A stretch of 64,000 nucleotides of DNA from Blakeslea trispora (GCA_025331445.1 JAIWNE010000074.1:97451-161450); one strand, 5' to 3'. Shown: positions 22,476 through 35,090, numbered from the stretch's first letter. The notes: a model not told the origin generated them from the sequence alone. Program-made: numbers and translations.

Positions 22476-24069
22476 TTATTCTTCCATAGCCTCTTCATCT
22501 TCTTCTTCCATGTGTTCATCATCGTATTCTTCATCGTATTCATCATCCACAGTAGCTTCTTGGTATTGTTGGTATTCAGAGACCAAATCGTTCATGTTGG
22601 ATTCGGCTTCAGTAAATTCCATTTCATCCATACCTTCACCTGTGTACCAATGCAAGAAAGCCTTTCTTCTAAACATGGCAGTGAATTGTTCATTGACACG
22701 CTTGAACAAATCTTGGATGGCAGTAGAGTTACCAATAAAGGTACCAGACATCTTGAGACCAACAGGAGGGATATCACAGAGGGAAGTCTTGACACTGTTG
22801 GGAATCCATTCAACAAAGTAAGAAGAGTTCTTTTGTTGAACAGCCAACATTTGGTTTTCGACTTCCTTGGTAGACAAACGACCACGGAAGATGGTAGCAG
22901 CAGTCAAGTAACGACCGTGACGAGGATCAGAGGCAGCCATCATGTTACGAGCATCAAACATTTGGGCAGTCAATTCAGGTACACTCAAGTTACGGTATTG
23001 TTGAGAGTTGGAGGCAGTCAAGGGAGCGATACCAACCATGAAGAAGTGAAGACGAGGGAAGGGAACCATGTTGACACACAACTTACGCAAATCAGAGTTC
23101 AATTGACCGGGGAAACGCAAACTGGTAGAGACACCAGACATGACACCAGAGACCAATTGGTTAAGGTCACCATAACCAGGGTTGGTCAACTTCAAGGTAC
23201 GGAAACAGATGTCGTAAAGGGCTTCGTTATCGATACAGAAGGTAGCATCACAGTTTTCAACCAATTGGTGAACGGAGAGGACAGCGTTGTAAGGTTCGAC
23301 AACAGTGTCAGAGACCTTGGGGGAAGGAACAACAGAGTAAGTACTCAAGATACGATCGGGGTATTCTTCACGGATTTTGGAAAGCAAGAGAGAACCAAGA
23401 CCGGAACCGGTACCACCACCAAGAGAATGACAAAGTTGGAAACCTTGCAAACAGTCTGTGTTTTCAGCTTCCTTACGAACCACATCCATGATGGTTTCTA
23501 CTAATTCAGCACCTTCTGTGTAATAACCCTTAGCCCAAGAGTTACCAGCACCAGATTGAGCATTGACAAAGTTGTCAGGACGGAAAATTTTACCGTATTG
23601 ACTGCTACGAATAGCATCCATGGTAGCAGGTTCTAAATCGACCAAGACAGCTCTATAAAAAGAAAAAGTTAGGACCATAGAACTTTCTTGTTTTCTCTAC
23701 TTTTTTCTTTTTACCTTGGCACGTATTTATCTTTGGAACCTTCATTGTAAAAGACGTTGATGCGTTCTAATTGAAGATCATCATCGCCCTTGTAATTACC
23801 ATTCTCATCAATACCGTGTTCTTGTGAGATGGTTTCCCAGAATTTTTGACCAATCTAATCAAGAAACGTTCAAAAATTAGTGTCATTATTAATCTCATCT
23901 TTTTTTTTTCTCTCTCTTTTTTTTTTTACCTGATTACCACATTGACCTTTAATATGAAAGCAAAAAAAAAAAAAAAAAAAAAAAAAACAAATAAATAAAT
24001 AAATAAATAAGAAAACAGTGTCTTTACACTAAAAAACTTACCAGCTTGCAAGTGAATGATTTCTCTCAT
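22476..24069 (-). CDS. TUB2: Beta-tubulin
   Basis: Structural subunit of microtubules; binds and hydrolyses GTP. Exons 24042-24069, 23930-23946 (17 nt), 23715-23854 and 22476-23652 give 453 aa starting [15 protein letters not shown]. The tubulin signature GGGTGSG (residues 140-146) and the acidic C-terminal tail ([19 protein letters not shown]) are intact. At positions linked to benzimidazole binding the protein has Tyr167 (ILSTYSVVP), Ala198 (NCDATFCID) and Phe200. Susceptible fungi usually have Phe167 and Glu198. Intron 2 is about 95 nt and contains a 26-nt poly-A run plus AAAT repeats. A TG repeat lies just 5' of the ATG. Because Mucorales often carry several beta-tubulin genes, the isotype is not certain. 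Confidence 0.97.
23962..24010. repeat. Poly-A and (AAAT)n inside beta-tubulin intron 1
   Basis: An uninterrupted A-run (23962-23987) followed by AAAT units to 24010. It lies in the intron between the 28-nt first exon and the 17-nt second exon on the transcribed minus strand, where it appears as T and ATTT, effectively a long polypyrimidine tract before the acceptor side. Confidence 0.9.
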
Positions 24070-24078
24070 ATTATATTA

Positions 24079-24101
24079 TGTGTGTGTGTGTGTGTGTGTG
24101 T
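24079..24101. repeat. (TG)n microsatellite in the beta-tubulin leader
   Basis: About eleven TG units directly upstream of the beta-tubulin ATG, read as CA repeats in the transcript's 5' leader or promoter. Confidence 0.9.
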
Positions 24102-27100
24102 ATATAAATCTAAAAAAAAAAAAGGGGGCGAAAAAGTCTATAATGATAAAGAAGAAAGAAGAAAAAGAGAAAAAAAAAAAAAGAAAAAGAGTGAGTTATT
24201 TTGCCTTCTCCTTTTTAACTATGTCAAATCAAGTTTAGTTCCTATTTTTACCCAAAAGGTGTGTTGAGTTTAACGAAAAGGAAAGAAACCTCGTACTCAA
24301 GAGATTGTATAAAAAAAGAAAAAGGAAAATATTTTTTATTATTGTTAACTCTTTAAATAGTCACGCCTTGTTCACCAAAAAAGAGTGGTCGCACGAGAAC
24401 TCATTTCGGAGTTGTTTGGCCATGTTGCTTTAAAAAAAGAGATGGTTTGTTTAAGCATAAAGTAAGAAAAAAAACTTGGGTAAAAACCTATCGTTATTTC
24501 AAACTGACGATATCAGAACAATACAAACAACTAAACCAGTCTAATGAAAAAAGTAGAGAAAATAGAGAGCATATAAAATGCACAAACATGTGTTGTTCAA
24601 AAAATCGATCGTTTATTTCGAAAAAACTGAGTAAAAAATGAAAATTATTGCTATTTGTTCATTTTAACATTTACAGCAACTCCACTCTCTCTCAATGGTC
24701 GCTTCTTAAACAAGACACTTGTCTATTGGCTCAAATTTCGATTTCTTCATTAGTACTAGGCACTTTTTCATTATATAGGGTATTTCTTGATTTTAATATT
24801 ACATGATCTGTCCTTTATATCAAAACGGAAAGCTAGCCAATCAATGTCAATCACAACAAAGTACAAGTGAAAAACTACTTGGGTGCTGTTGTATAGATGC
24901 AACCAATCAACAAGAGCGCATTTGTTTATAAATCATGCAGTAGATGCATAAAGGACTTTGATCGACATTAAACAACAAGACCCTATTTAATGCAAACCCT
25001 TTTTTTTTTTTTCTTCTTCTTAGCTTCTTTAGTCTAAATGAAGGATTGCATCGACTGAATTGAGGTTCTATTTTGCAGTTTTCTTTCACAAAAAGAAAAA
25101 GACTTACCAGCATAAGGAGATTCAAACAAAAGGGGAACGAGTCTTTTATGTATTTGTTATAAATAGAGGGGATGCGATTTAATGTAGTTTGATTGTTCTT
25201 GACAACCTCTATTGTTACTCTTCAAAAAGAAAGACTATGCTTCTTTGATTGGGTTATCAGCTATGAAAAGCATTCGAGCTTAATTCAATATGCATCTAAA
25301 TGCTCAGATGAATGGCCAGACAACTTGACCTGTGTAGTATGGATGACTTCAGTTGAACATACAGTTCTTTATGCTTTCTTAGGGACAATTTACATATTTC
25401 ACGGAATTTGGGGTTATAAGACATCGACAGAGTTCTATACCCGATCAAATCAGCTTTTGAGTTTAATTCAATCAAGATAACCTAGTTTACAACAATGGAC
25501 TTTAAAAGAGACCCATTACTTTCTCTTTTTCTACTATTGAATTGAGTTTATATGCTGCATTTGATATCCCTTGAGAAGTAGACCCGTATTTGTGAATCAT
25601 GTACTTTTTCGACTCAATTTGTTTGGGTTTCTTCATTCTATTGGCTTGTGATGCACACTGGCTCATGGATTTTTTAGATGTACATGCATTATACATTCAC
25701 TATTCCTTTCTTAAACTCAACATCTTTTTGTGCTGTGAATTTCGAAAATGCACCATAGACTTCATCTCTATGTCTACTGTGCTAAAGACTGATCTTTTTT
25801 TTTTTTTGCATATCGAAATAAGCAATTGTGACTTTTCAAGGTTGTTATTGGACGTTAGCTTTACACCAACATTTTGGCCTTCCATAAACCAACTTGAAGC
25901 ACCATCATCTGGGCATACTCTCTTTGTTTAATCAAGTAAAGCATGCTCTCTTTTAGCTTTGAAGTTGTTCTCTATCTCGTCTTGTCATAAGCATTTAAAA
26001 TGATCTACATTTAACCACACCTTTATAGAGAGATGGTGTGCTTCTTTATAAACAATATCCCACACACTCCTAACTACAATGAAAAGTCTACTGGTAAAGC
26101 GAAACAAATGAAGAGATCAAACCTTGTTATTGCGATGAATGTAACTGTACAAGATTTTTCTTGATAGCACTTTCTTAGTGAATGAGCAACATCATAGATG
26201 AATTCAATTAGAAAAAAGAAGAGGCTATTACAAATAAAGCTTTTTTTTAAAAAAAAAGTAGCTATAGTCTGTTTAAAGTTTCATAATATTGCTTGTATAT
26301 ATGACTCCTTTTATATGGTTAAACGCCCATTTGACAGGACTTGACATCTAAAGCTGTTTTTTTTTCGAAACCTGACTGTAATGAATGAATGTATAACATA
26401 GATCGTTTTGTACATACAGAATCTACTTTAATCTATAAATGGATAAAAGGAGAACAAGCTCTTTATACACAGCACTCTCCTAGAAGGTATATTATAGTGT
26501 ACAAAATATAAAGCTGCTATAATAAGCTTATTATTTTTTTCGGTTGTGTAATGCTTATAAAAGCCTGGACCAAAATATCTATTTGTTTTATCTTCTCTAG
26601 GTTCTAGATGACGTTATTTTACTTCAATCGTTGCGGTCATTATGCAATATTTGACGGAAGTTGTGTCATAAAACACAATCGAATAGACAAAAGGGGAGAG
26701 ACAGCTCCAGTAGATGAAGCAAAGTAGTTGTAAATAAATAAATAAAAAAGAGGTTATTTTTGTCTTTCTCTAGAAGGGTTAAATTAAGAGTCTTTCCTTA
26801 CCAAACCTCCTCCATCTCAATTGGAAGAATGTAGGGCATTAAGAAAAGATACATTGTTTCCTAAAGATGAATAACACAGTACAGCTAGAATAATCTCTTA
26901 AGCATAGACATATCTTCATCAAACATTTGACTCAAAAAAGCGTCTACAGAAAGGGAAAAAAGTGCGTGATTGAACGCAATTTGGATTGTTACTCGAGATA
27001 TTGAGAATATAAAATAGAAGGAGGGAAAAAGATCATACCATGTTATCAACTAGCAATAGAATCGACTCAACAGAAAAAAAAAAGGGCTCTTCAATCTATC

Positions 27101-27615
27101 GGCTAAAAAAGAAATCTTATTTTAAAATGAGCAAAGATGACTTGATGTAATCACAGCCTCTCTAAAGCATTACGTTAACCTAGTCAATATGAAGAGTTCA
27201 ATCTATCTAGCGAATTGTAGAAAAAGAAAACCCTCCAAGCTCAACCATAAAAAAGCATCTTCTCTCGAGATAATGAAATAGTTTTATCAAGATGATGATT
27301 GAAAGATTGAAAAAGAACATGAATATATCAGATCCCGGATGAAGCGTTACTTTAGTAAAAGGCGAATTTGAAGCGTTTTAGACAATGCTTCTATATAAGC
27401 TTGCCTTGTAGCCTGCAATTCGTGTTGTACTGAAAGATAGATCTAGCTTCTTGTTTTCTTATTAAAAGGAGCATCAAAGGAGATCCTCCTTCACTTTTAA
27501 ACTTTGACAAAACTCCGCAAAGTGTTCTTTAAAAGGTAAAATGAGTTGCCATTTTCTCCATCTCTCTCTCTCTCTCTCTCTTTTCTTTCACTTTTTCTTC
27601 TTTTCTTATTTAACA
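24102..27615. other. Intergenic, 3.5 kb without a recognisable gene
   Basis: The left part should hold the beta-tubulin promoter. Open frames of 60-110 codons occur on both strands (for example 25193-25480 and 25599-25931) but show no domain, no sensible intron joins and low-complexity composition. A TC run (27561-27582) forms the 5' leader of the zinc-finger gene. No structured RNA recognised. Confidence 0.5.
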
Positions 27616-28335
27616 ATGTCATCTCAAAAACTACCTTCAATACACTTTCTATTAAATGAGAGTCATCCATACAAACTAAATCATACCAACATGAGCAAAA
27701 TAAGCAATTTGCCCTCAGAACTACAGTTATTGTCATTATCAGCGCCTGCTAGCAAGATAGAACATCATTCACCCAACTGGGCAACTCCCAACAAATCCCC
27801 CACTTCAAGCCATTCAAGGTCTGCCTCTGATCTACCCTCTTTACCCTCGATTCCCATAAACTACAAAAGATACCAAACACACAGACGTACCATGTCAGCT
27901 ACAGTGGCAACCGAAACATCAGACCTTCAAAAACATCCTGTTCGAGCTCGCACAGTCAGTCCGTCTCATGAAGATCAGCTAAAGACAAGTCAAAAGACAT
28001 TCAAAGCAATGACCATCACGCATTCAAATCCTACTGTCTTTCTGACTCAGATCAATGGCCTTCTAAGTAATGACACAGAAAAGACAAAGATGATAGAATA
28101 CGAAAATTTGATGGTTGCTAGAGATGAAGAGACAGGACGATATTACTGCCCTTTTTGTAACAAGCCTTTTAACCGACCGTCTTCACTCCGAATTCACACC
28201 TATTCGCATACCGGTGAAAAGCCCTTCATCTGTCAAGAAAAGGGTTGCGGGCGTCAGTTCAGCGTTCAAAGTAATATGCGAAGGCATCAAAGAGTTCATA
28301 AGCGAAGTGGTTCGAACAAGTGCTCTTCAAAGTAA
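27616..28335 (+). CDS. C2H2 zinc-finger protein, two fingers
   Basis: Probable sequence-specific DNA-binding transcription regulator in the nucleus. Intronless, 239 aa from the ATG at 27616. An in-frame ATG at 27541 would add a Ser/Leu/Phe-rich peptide translated from the TC-repeat leader, so it was not used. Residues 1-165 are Ser/Thr/Pro-rich and probably disordered. Two adjacent fingers sit at the C-terminus: YYCPFCNKPFNRPSSLRIHTYSH, split by the linker TGEKPF, then ICQEKGCGRQFSVQSNMRRHQRVH. Both have complete Cys2His2 ligands, the second with CX4C spacing. Two-finger C-terminal C2H2 proteins of this layout are numerous in Mucorales and the target is not predictable here. Confidence 0.85.
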   Translation: MSSQKLPSIHFLLNESHPYKLNHTNMSKISNLPSELQLLSLSAPASKIEHHSPNWATPNKSPTSSHSRSASDLPSLPSIPINYKRYQTHRRTMSATVATETSDLQKHPVRARTVSPSHEDQLKTSQKTFKAMTITHSNPTVFLTQINGLLSNDTEKTKMIEYENLMVARDEETGRYYCPFCNKPFNRPSSLRIHTYSHTGEKPFICQEKGCGRQFSVQSNMRRHQRVHKRSGSNKCSSK

Positions 28336-29917
28336 ATTCTTCCTTTCTGTTTTCTGCTATCATTTACCGATTTGCCGGCAAATAGTATATATATATTTCT
28401 TTCTTTTCTTTTTTCACAAATAGAATTTCATTGCCTAGTTTCTATGTCCCTGTATTTATCTCGTATTATTTTAAAGCAATTTTGGTAGACTTAAAGTTGC
28501 TATGGAAACCGCCAGTTTTTTTTTTTTTTTTTTTTTTTTTTTGCTTTATATGCATCGCTTTCACATTTTTAGAAAATGAGATTACCTAAAGTAAAGATGA
28601 ATGATTTTCCGTGTAACATGAATTGTTCATCCCGTCACACGGAACGAATGAACAGAAAAACTTGCCTAAATTTGGTGAATTCTGTTAAAAACTGAAATTT
28701 ACGTAAAGTCGTTTCACTTCTCAATGTCATGATTTCAACAGAATCAAACATGAGAGTGTTTTTTTTAATAAGGTAGTTTTGCTCCTACAAAAAGAAATAT
28801 ACGCCATCTAAACAATAGACACATAGCCAGGCTTTGTCTTTGAGTCTTGCAATTGCTTGTGTATGACGGACGATCAAGGGAGGAGAGAAACGGCAAAAAG
28901 CCTCGAGAGACAAGGATGAGACGATCTTTGATGAGGTATAACACCCCCAAAGGTGGCTTGTATAATCTATAATTTGTCTAGAGTATGAACGTAATGTAGT
29001 TTATAGCTAAGACTTTTTACATTAGTCAGCTTTATCTAAACATCTGTCAAAACCCATGAACAACTCGATGATACAAACATTATCCATCTTTTCAGTTTCT
29101 TGACACTGTTGTTATTGAGTAATCAGTCATTCTGTAAATAAAAATAATCAAAGCAATATTGCCTGTGTATAGTTTGATATGCATGAAGGCGGTACTACCT
29201 AATTTCAATCGTGTACTTGATCCTTTTTCTAGCCAAATTGTTTCTTCTCCATTGCTTTTGTTCTGCTTCTTTTGTACAACATGTCCCAATCAGGACACAT
29301 AAACTAAACAACTATGTTATTGTCACTACAATCATTTTAAAGTTATTGGGATACAATATGCATGTGACTTATAGATGGATGTAGCGATGAGAAAGAAAGA
29401 GACTGGTGTGAATGATTTGAGATAAATCATACAGCTTTATCTGATAAATTCAAAGAAGGAAAGAAGCTTTGTTTATTCTGACTATGTATCAGCGTATGAT
29501 AGATTAGTCTCACTGCTCATCATTGTCATATACAGTTACTTGCTGTTGCAATCATGAAAGGTATGCACGGATTGGTTATTTCGCTATAACTGCATTCATG
29601 GTTATTATCTGTTACTAAATATGCTCTAACCAAGTTTGTTTGTATTATAATTGATTGACTTAACAAAAGTGAGCTATGAAGCTGTTTTTAAACTGAAGAT
29701 AATGAACGCTACTAATGACAACACTGGCAATATTGAACTTTACATAAAACACTTTACAAGAAATCATCTTTGTTACTTGAATGTACTTTATAACTCAATC
29801 ATGAGACGAATAGAATTTTTGAAACTACTTTTGTACTCAAAGGACGCTGTCAGAACTATGCAAGTTAGAGGTGCCAAAAATAGATTGATTTGACGTTTAT
29901 TTTGGATATAATCTCGG
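28336..29917. other. Intergenic with a 27-nt poly-T run
   Basis: Contains a poly-T tract at 28516-28542 and the convergent 3' regions of the zinc-finger and kexin genes. The small frame at 29651-29893 reads partly protein-like but has no family resemblance. Confidence 0.5.
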
Positions 29918-32407
29918 TTAGTTGTGAGTATCTTCATTTTCGCTGTCACTATGGTCTAACTCGTGATGTTGCTCAAGCAATGTATCAAACTCATAACCCT
30001 CCTCCTCTTCTCCTGAGGTCTGAACATAATGATTTGGTGTAGACAGCATGTATTTCTTGACTATAAAGGACGTGCTTATGATACTGGCTATCATGAAGAC
30101 AGAAACAAGGCCATAGATCATAAAAGATGAGCTGCTGTTTTCATTGTCATCATCTGGTAATTTGGTATCATTGCCATCTGTGTTATCCAAGAAAGAGTTG
30201 TTGTTTTGATTGTCATGTTCAAAATCATCAACTCCGATACGATGCGCATTGTCTTCTCCTTTATTGAATTCCTCTGAGATTTCGCCCCATAATGTCAACT
30301 TCCAGTCAATGAATTGTCCTGTGGTTTCAGGATGCTTTCCATCAACAACGCGTAATGTCCAGTTACCGACTGGGTTCTCTTCCCTATTACAACCATTCAC
30401 TAAAAGCCCTCGTCATCTTTTTCTTTTTTTTTCGCCTATGGTCACTTACCAATGTTTTACAGTCATAAAAGTCCAATTGATTAGTCCTTCACTACTTTTG
30501 TCGTTTTTACGAGGTGTAGCCAATTGACTGACAACACCATGAGGGCTTTCAAGTAGGATCTCTAGATCGCCACGTCGCTGATGTTCAATATTCACAGTAA
30601 CAGTGACATGTTCCAATCGTGAAAGACCATGCTCATCTACCTTGGCCTGTGTAACTTCAAGGGTGTGTGCAAAACCAATCGACGCATCAATGGCCATACT
30701 GCGATCTATGGGTGTAATATCAGGTATGTCTAGTTTGAAAGGTTGCTCCTGATCCTGCTTGATGGATGATATCTCTATTGATGTCTGAGGTCGCACAGAT
30801 TCAAAATTCTTGGCTAGTTCTACAATCTGATAAGCATCCAATACGCCATAGCCAAACTTATGGTTGAAACGACGGCCTGAGGGTAACAAAGTCCAATCGG
30901 AATCATCAGGGGCTATTGGCATAGCAGATTGAACACATAGGTGTTGCACATCACGCCAACTGAGGTCAGGACGAATCGAGAGAACTAGGGCAAATACTCC
31001 TGCAGCAAGAGGGGCAGCTGCAGACGTTCCACCGTGTCTATCAGAGCATTGACTGTTGCCAATGTCTGTTGTATAAATATACCCTCCACTACCACTTGAG
31101 TAAGTAACAACCAGTTGGGCAGCACATAGCTCAGAATAGACTGGATGATTACCTAATCGGTCTACAGCACCTACAGTAATTGTATACAAACTGTTGGTGT
31201 AACCATCAAAGTTACAGTTATCTTCATTGGCCCCACCATTGCCTGAGGCAAAGACAAAAATGGAACCTGAGCCATTCCTGCCATTTTGAATTCCGTTTTG
31301 AATAGCACTCAAGACGATGCCCTGTGGCGCTTCTGCTACTTCGCCTTGATCTGATGGACCCCAAGAGCATGAATAGATGTGATTCTTTTGATACTGATAG
31401 TTGAGTGCAGCTGCCTCATCAGCTTCTGTAATATGGCCCGATAAAATACGTACACCCGCAACCTTCGCATCATAGGCTACTCCCACGCCACACACATTAC
31501 TTCTGGTGGCCGCAATCTCGCCGGCACATCGCGTTCCATGTGTATCATCAGCAAGGCGAGGCCTTGGTTCTTTTGTCTGATCATTAAAGTCATAGGAACC
31601 TGGAGCAAACTAGACAGGGGGAATCAGAAAAAAAAATAGATAGCTCAAGTACAACTTATGCTTACATAATTATCCTTTAAATCTTCATGGTCTAGGTCAA
31701 GTCCATCATCTAGAATAGCAACAACAACACCTTTGCCTGTAATACCTTGGCTCCAAACGCCAGTTACATTCAAGTCATGTCCTTTTTGTACTTGATTAAC
31801 CTGCAAAATAAAAAATGGAATTAAAATATGAGTAAACAAACAACGCATGCATAAGACTGCTTAAATACTCTACCAAATGCCATTGATAGTTGAAGCCAGG
31901 ATCTTGAATATCAAGTACATTTTTTAGTTTTTGGAAACCGCCCACTTCATCGAGCGAAGGCAATGGGATAGCTTCACCATTTAATTTGTATTCTTCTTGT
32001 GTGTTCTCAACCACAGGCGAATCTGAAGACTGATTGTTTATTATGCTCTCTTGATTTGTATTTTCAATGACGGGTGGTGGCGCTCTTTTAAAGAGTCTTT
32101 GAGTGGGTATTTGATGTTGGATTTGATCTACTAGAGGTTGGCTACGCCTGTATAGCTCAAACTGTTCATGTATAGGCGGGTTTGAGATAGGTATACTTAT
32201 CAAGTAGTAGTTTTCAAGTTCGCCTACTTGACCTTCTACTTGTGCACCCAAGTGACGGGCTAGTTCTTCAACTGCTTGAATATCATTTGGATTTACTGTA
32301 CGTATTGTATAATATGAAAGTTTGGTATAATCTCTTTTGGATATCTTTGTAGAATACACACAGATAATGTATGCTAGCAGAATGAACACTATTGTTTTTG
32401 TCGTCAT
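29918..32407 (-). CDS. KEX2: Kexin, Kex2-type proprotein convertase
   Basis: Ca-dependent subtilisin-like serine protease of the late Golgi that cuts secretory precursors after Lys-Arg or Arg-Arg. Exons 31874-32407, 31666-31800, 30450-31609 and 29918-30383 give 764 aa. Order: signal peptide (1-19), pro-region ending at Lys107-Arg108 (LFKRAPPP, self-cleavage), S8 catalytic domain with Asp209 (VAILDDGLD), His247 ([11 protein letters not shown]), oxyanion Asn347 (ASGNGG) and Ser419 ([13 protein letters not shown]), P domain (about 475-645), acidic Asn/Asp-rich stalk, one membrane segment (697-718) and a cytosolic tail. The tail has GYEFDTLL (Tyr740), matching the aromatic TGN-localisation signal of yeast Kex2. 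All four catalytic residues are present. The next gene upstream on the same strand is a secreted lipase with a Lys-Arg site in its pro-region. Confidence 0.96.
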
Positions 32408-33516
32408 TCTCAGTCTCTTTTGTTCACTAAATCATAAAATATAGGAGAAAGAAAAAGAAAAAAAAAAGTTTCTTTTTAGTCTTACAGAAAGAGAAGGGGT
32501 TTATTAGAGTCGTTCCATTTTTTTTTTCCTTTCTACTCGAAAAAAATCGGACATTGAAAACTAAGTGTGAACAAGTCTTCCTATAGCAACAAGCATTAAT
32601 TTCGCTTGAACTTTGAGAGGACAATAAGGAGGTTTGCAAACTTGTATTCTCTGTTTAAAGTTTCAATTCAATTGCCTTCGGTTTTGAGTGTATAAGCTTA
32701 AGCGTTAGTTATAGTGAGATAGAGCCCTTTTATCTAATCAAATCATGTATCGTTTTTATGCTCTTTAAACAAAGTCCCTGAACTTACCAAAGTAGGGTTT
32801 TCTGGAATTTAATATTGACAAAGTAGTGGATGTGCACTCTAGTTTTTAAACGGATTTTCAACTTCTTTTTTTTTTTTTCAGTAGTTGAATTAAGCATTAT
32901 TTGCAATCATGATCAGAGCTGACTATATTGTTAGTCGAGCTGCTAAACGAAAAGCTGCTTCATAAACCTCATGCCTTCTAGTTGTATGTTCTCTTTCTAA
33001 TGTTTAGACTCGCTCAGTTATCTGAACTATTTTTTTGGAGATAGTATCCTTTTGAAGTTCAATTACAATCTTTCAGTGACGCGTATCTGCTTGCATGTTG
33101 ACACCAATTTAGATGGGAGAGGAGCGTTTACTCGAAGATATTAGTGTTGTGGATTTCTTTCTAGAGCGACTTTTTTTTTAAGTCAGGTAGGGAAATAAAC
33201 TTGTCTTTGTGCTGTCAATGATGATGTGTATATCGATCCTCTTTCAGATGAATTGTAAGCATATATTGCTGATGCATAAGTGAAGAAAGAAAAAAAAATA
33301 GCAGACGAAATGAATCAGTCAAATCTATTTAAACCCATAAGCCTTTCTTACTTGCTTTAATAAAGAGTGTTGATTTATCATCAGCATTGTTATGAAAGTA
33401 GTGAATGAATTTATTAAATATTCAAATAAATAAGTAAATAAATAAGTTGGAGCAAATAATGTTATTAGCAAAACTGATCAACAAGAATTGCTTTAAATTA
33501 GAGGGTAGTGATCTCA
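32408..33516. other. Intergenic between lipase and kexin
   Basis: About 1.1 kb that must contain the lipase 3' UTR and the kexin promoter. No ORF with protein-like composition. A T-run (about 32866-32879) is the only notable feature. Confidence 0.5.
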
Positions 33517-34994
33517 TTAACAACCACCTTGCTTGATACCGTAGTAACTATGGGAAGAGTTATGTTAGCGACAGATCGATTATTTGCGACATTATAGCAC
33601 TACTTACGTCAAGTGGTCGTTGATGTTGGTGAAGGGAACGATGGTGTTGGAGCACTTGTCACTTTCAACAGTGTTGGTACAGAGTTCTATTGGCAATTTT
33701 CATTAGTCACTGTTCACTATCTCTGTCTTGAATCCCAATACTTACGAACGCTGCCACCATCCTTAGTCCAAGCTTCGTAACCAGGGTGGAGGAAACCAAA
33801 GTTGGCAGGAGGAACGTGAGGGACAACTAAAGAAGAAAATGAAGGTCAGCAACGGATCTATACTCTATGAGCTGTAACTTACTATCTCTCAAGTTGACGG
33901 AGCGGGAAACGGTGATACCGGTACCTTGAACATAGTAAGCAAAGGCAGGGTTACCAACACGAGGTTGACCAATAGTGTAGATAGAGAGGTTGGAGGGACC
34001 GAGACGCTTTTCACGTTGGAAGAGTTCCATACCAGCAAAAGTGGCCAAAGCACCACCAAGGGAGTGACTGATAAATAATGATGAGACATGAATAATGAGA
34101 ATAACAGATGATTGTAAATACATACCCAGTAACAACAACCTTGTAGCTAGGGTAAGAGTTGAGTTGACTTTGGATGACAGGGAAGTAAGAGTTGATAGCA
34201 CTCTTGGCAGCATTGTAGAAACCTATTGCAAAGAATGAATAAAGTGACAAAAAAAAAAGAATTGAGAAGAGGCTTTACCTTGGTGAACCTTGGTACCACT
34301 GACAGCAGTGTAGTCGGTCAAGACAGTGTTCAAGTTCTATATTTTTAAAAAAAAAAGTCAGAAAAGATCATGGGGTTTTTTGAGAATGACTTACAGTGAC
34401 CCAGTTGGAGGCAGTCTTACTACCACGGAAACCCAAGTAGATGGTCTTGTCAGCATCGCTTCTCATAACGAAACCAACAGTATCGGCACCGACATTGAAG
34501 CCAGCAACAACAACACCACCAGGAGCAGAAGAGCCACAGGCAGTACAAGACCAGTTCTTGGAACCAGTGACAGCATCACAGTAGGCAGCAGAGGCAATAC
34601 CAGCGTACTTTTTGAATTGAGCAATTTGACCAGCACTAGCAGTGGCGGTGTTGTCGGCAGCCAAGAGGTTCATGGGAGGAGCATCAGCAGGAGCGTTCAT
34701 GGTCATACCATAGACAGTCTTGGTGTCACGCTTGTCGAATTTGAAAGAGCCACCGTGCTTGGCATACCATTCCTTGTTAGCCTTGATGTTGGCAGCTTCA
34801 ACATCATGGAGGACGGCAGGAAGAACGACAGGTTGAGTTCTGCTGGGGATACGATCAGGGATGGTACTGAGGAGAGAGACTTCAGCATTGGAAGAGTTAC
34901 TCTTGGCAGGAGCAGCATGAGCAGAACCAGCTAACAAACATGTTGCTACAAGGAAGAGGTTGACACCTTGAGTGATTGAAGTAAAAGCGACCAT
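33517..34994 (-). CDS. Secreted triacylglycerol lipase, class 3 (Rhizopus/Mucor type)
   Basis: Extracellular enzyme hydrolysing triglycerides. Seven exons: 34395-34994, 34279-34336, 34126-34222, 33883-34067, 33746-33826, 33608-33686 and 33517-33547. All introns are about 56-60 nt with GT..AG ends. The product is 376 aa, close to known precursors. It has a signal peptide (about 1-28, ending SAHA), a pro-region with Lys88-Arg89 (KFDKRDTK), and a mature domain starting somewhere before ASAGQIAQFKKYAG. The catalytic triad is Ser254 (TGHSLGGA), Asp313 (NLRDIVPHVPP) and His365 (NINDHLT). Eight cysteines suit the disulfides of this family, including the last residue region GGC. Codons are strongly C-biased, suggesting high expression. 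The substrate preference cannot be read from sequence. A TATA-like element lies about 100 bp upstream. Confidence 0.95.
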
Positions 34995-35090
34995 CTTGAT
35001 TTATAAAGAGAGGAAAGAGTAACCAAAGAGAAAGGAAAGGGTGAGTTGGTTTGTTGAGTGTTTTTTGAAAAAAGTCGAAACAAATGAGCT

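Noticed and set aside
22422..23504. 360-codon plus-strand frame
   Set aside because: Exactly antisense to beta-tubulin, whose biased codon use leaves the opposite strand open; no domain recognised.
27541..27615. Longer start of the C2H2 protein
   Set aside because: The extra residues are a Ser/Leu/Phe run translated from the TC repeat, typical of a leader rather than protein.
28516..28542. Poly-T run as a possible RNA polymerase III terminator
   Set aside because: No A/B boxes or tRNA-like structure precede it; similar runs occur throughout the window.
34326..34934. 202-codon plus-strand frame
   Set aside because: Antisense to the first lipase exon, same explanation.
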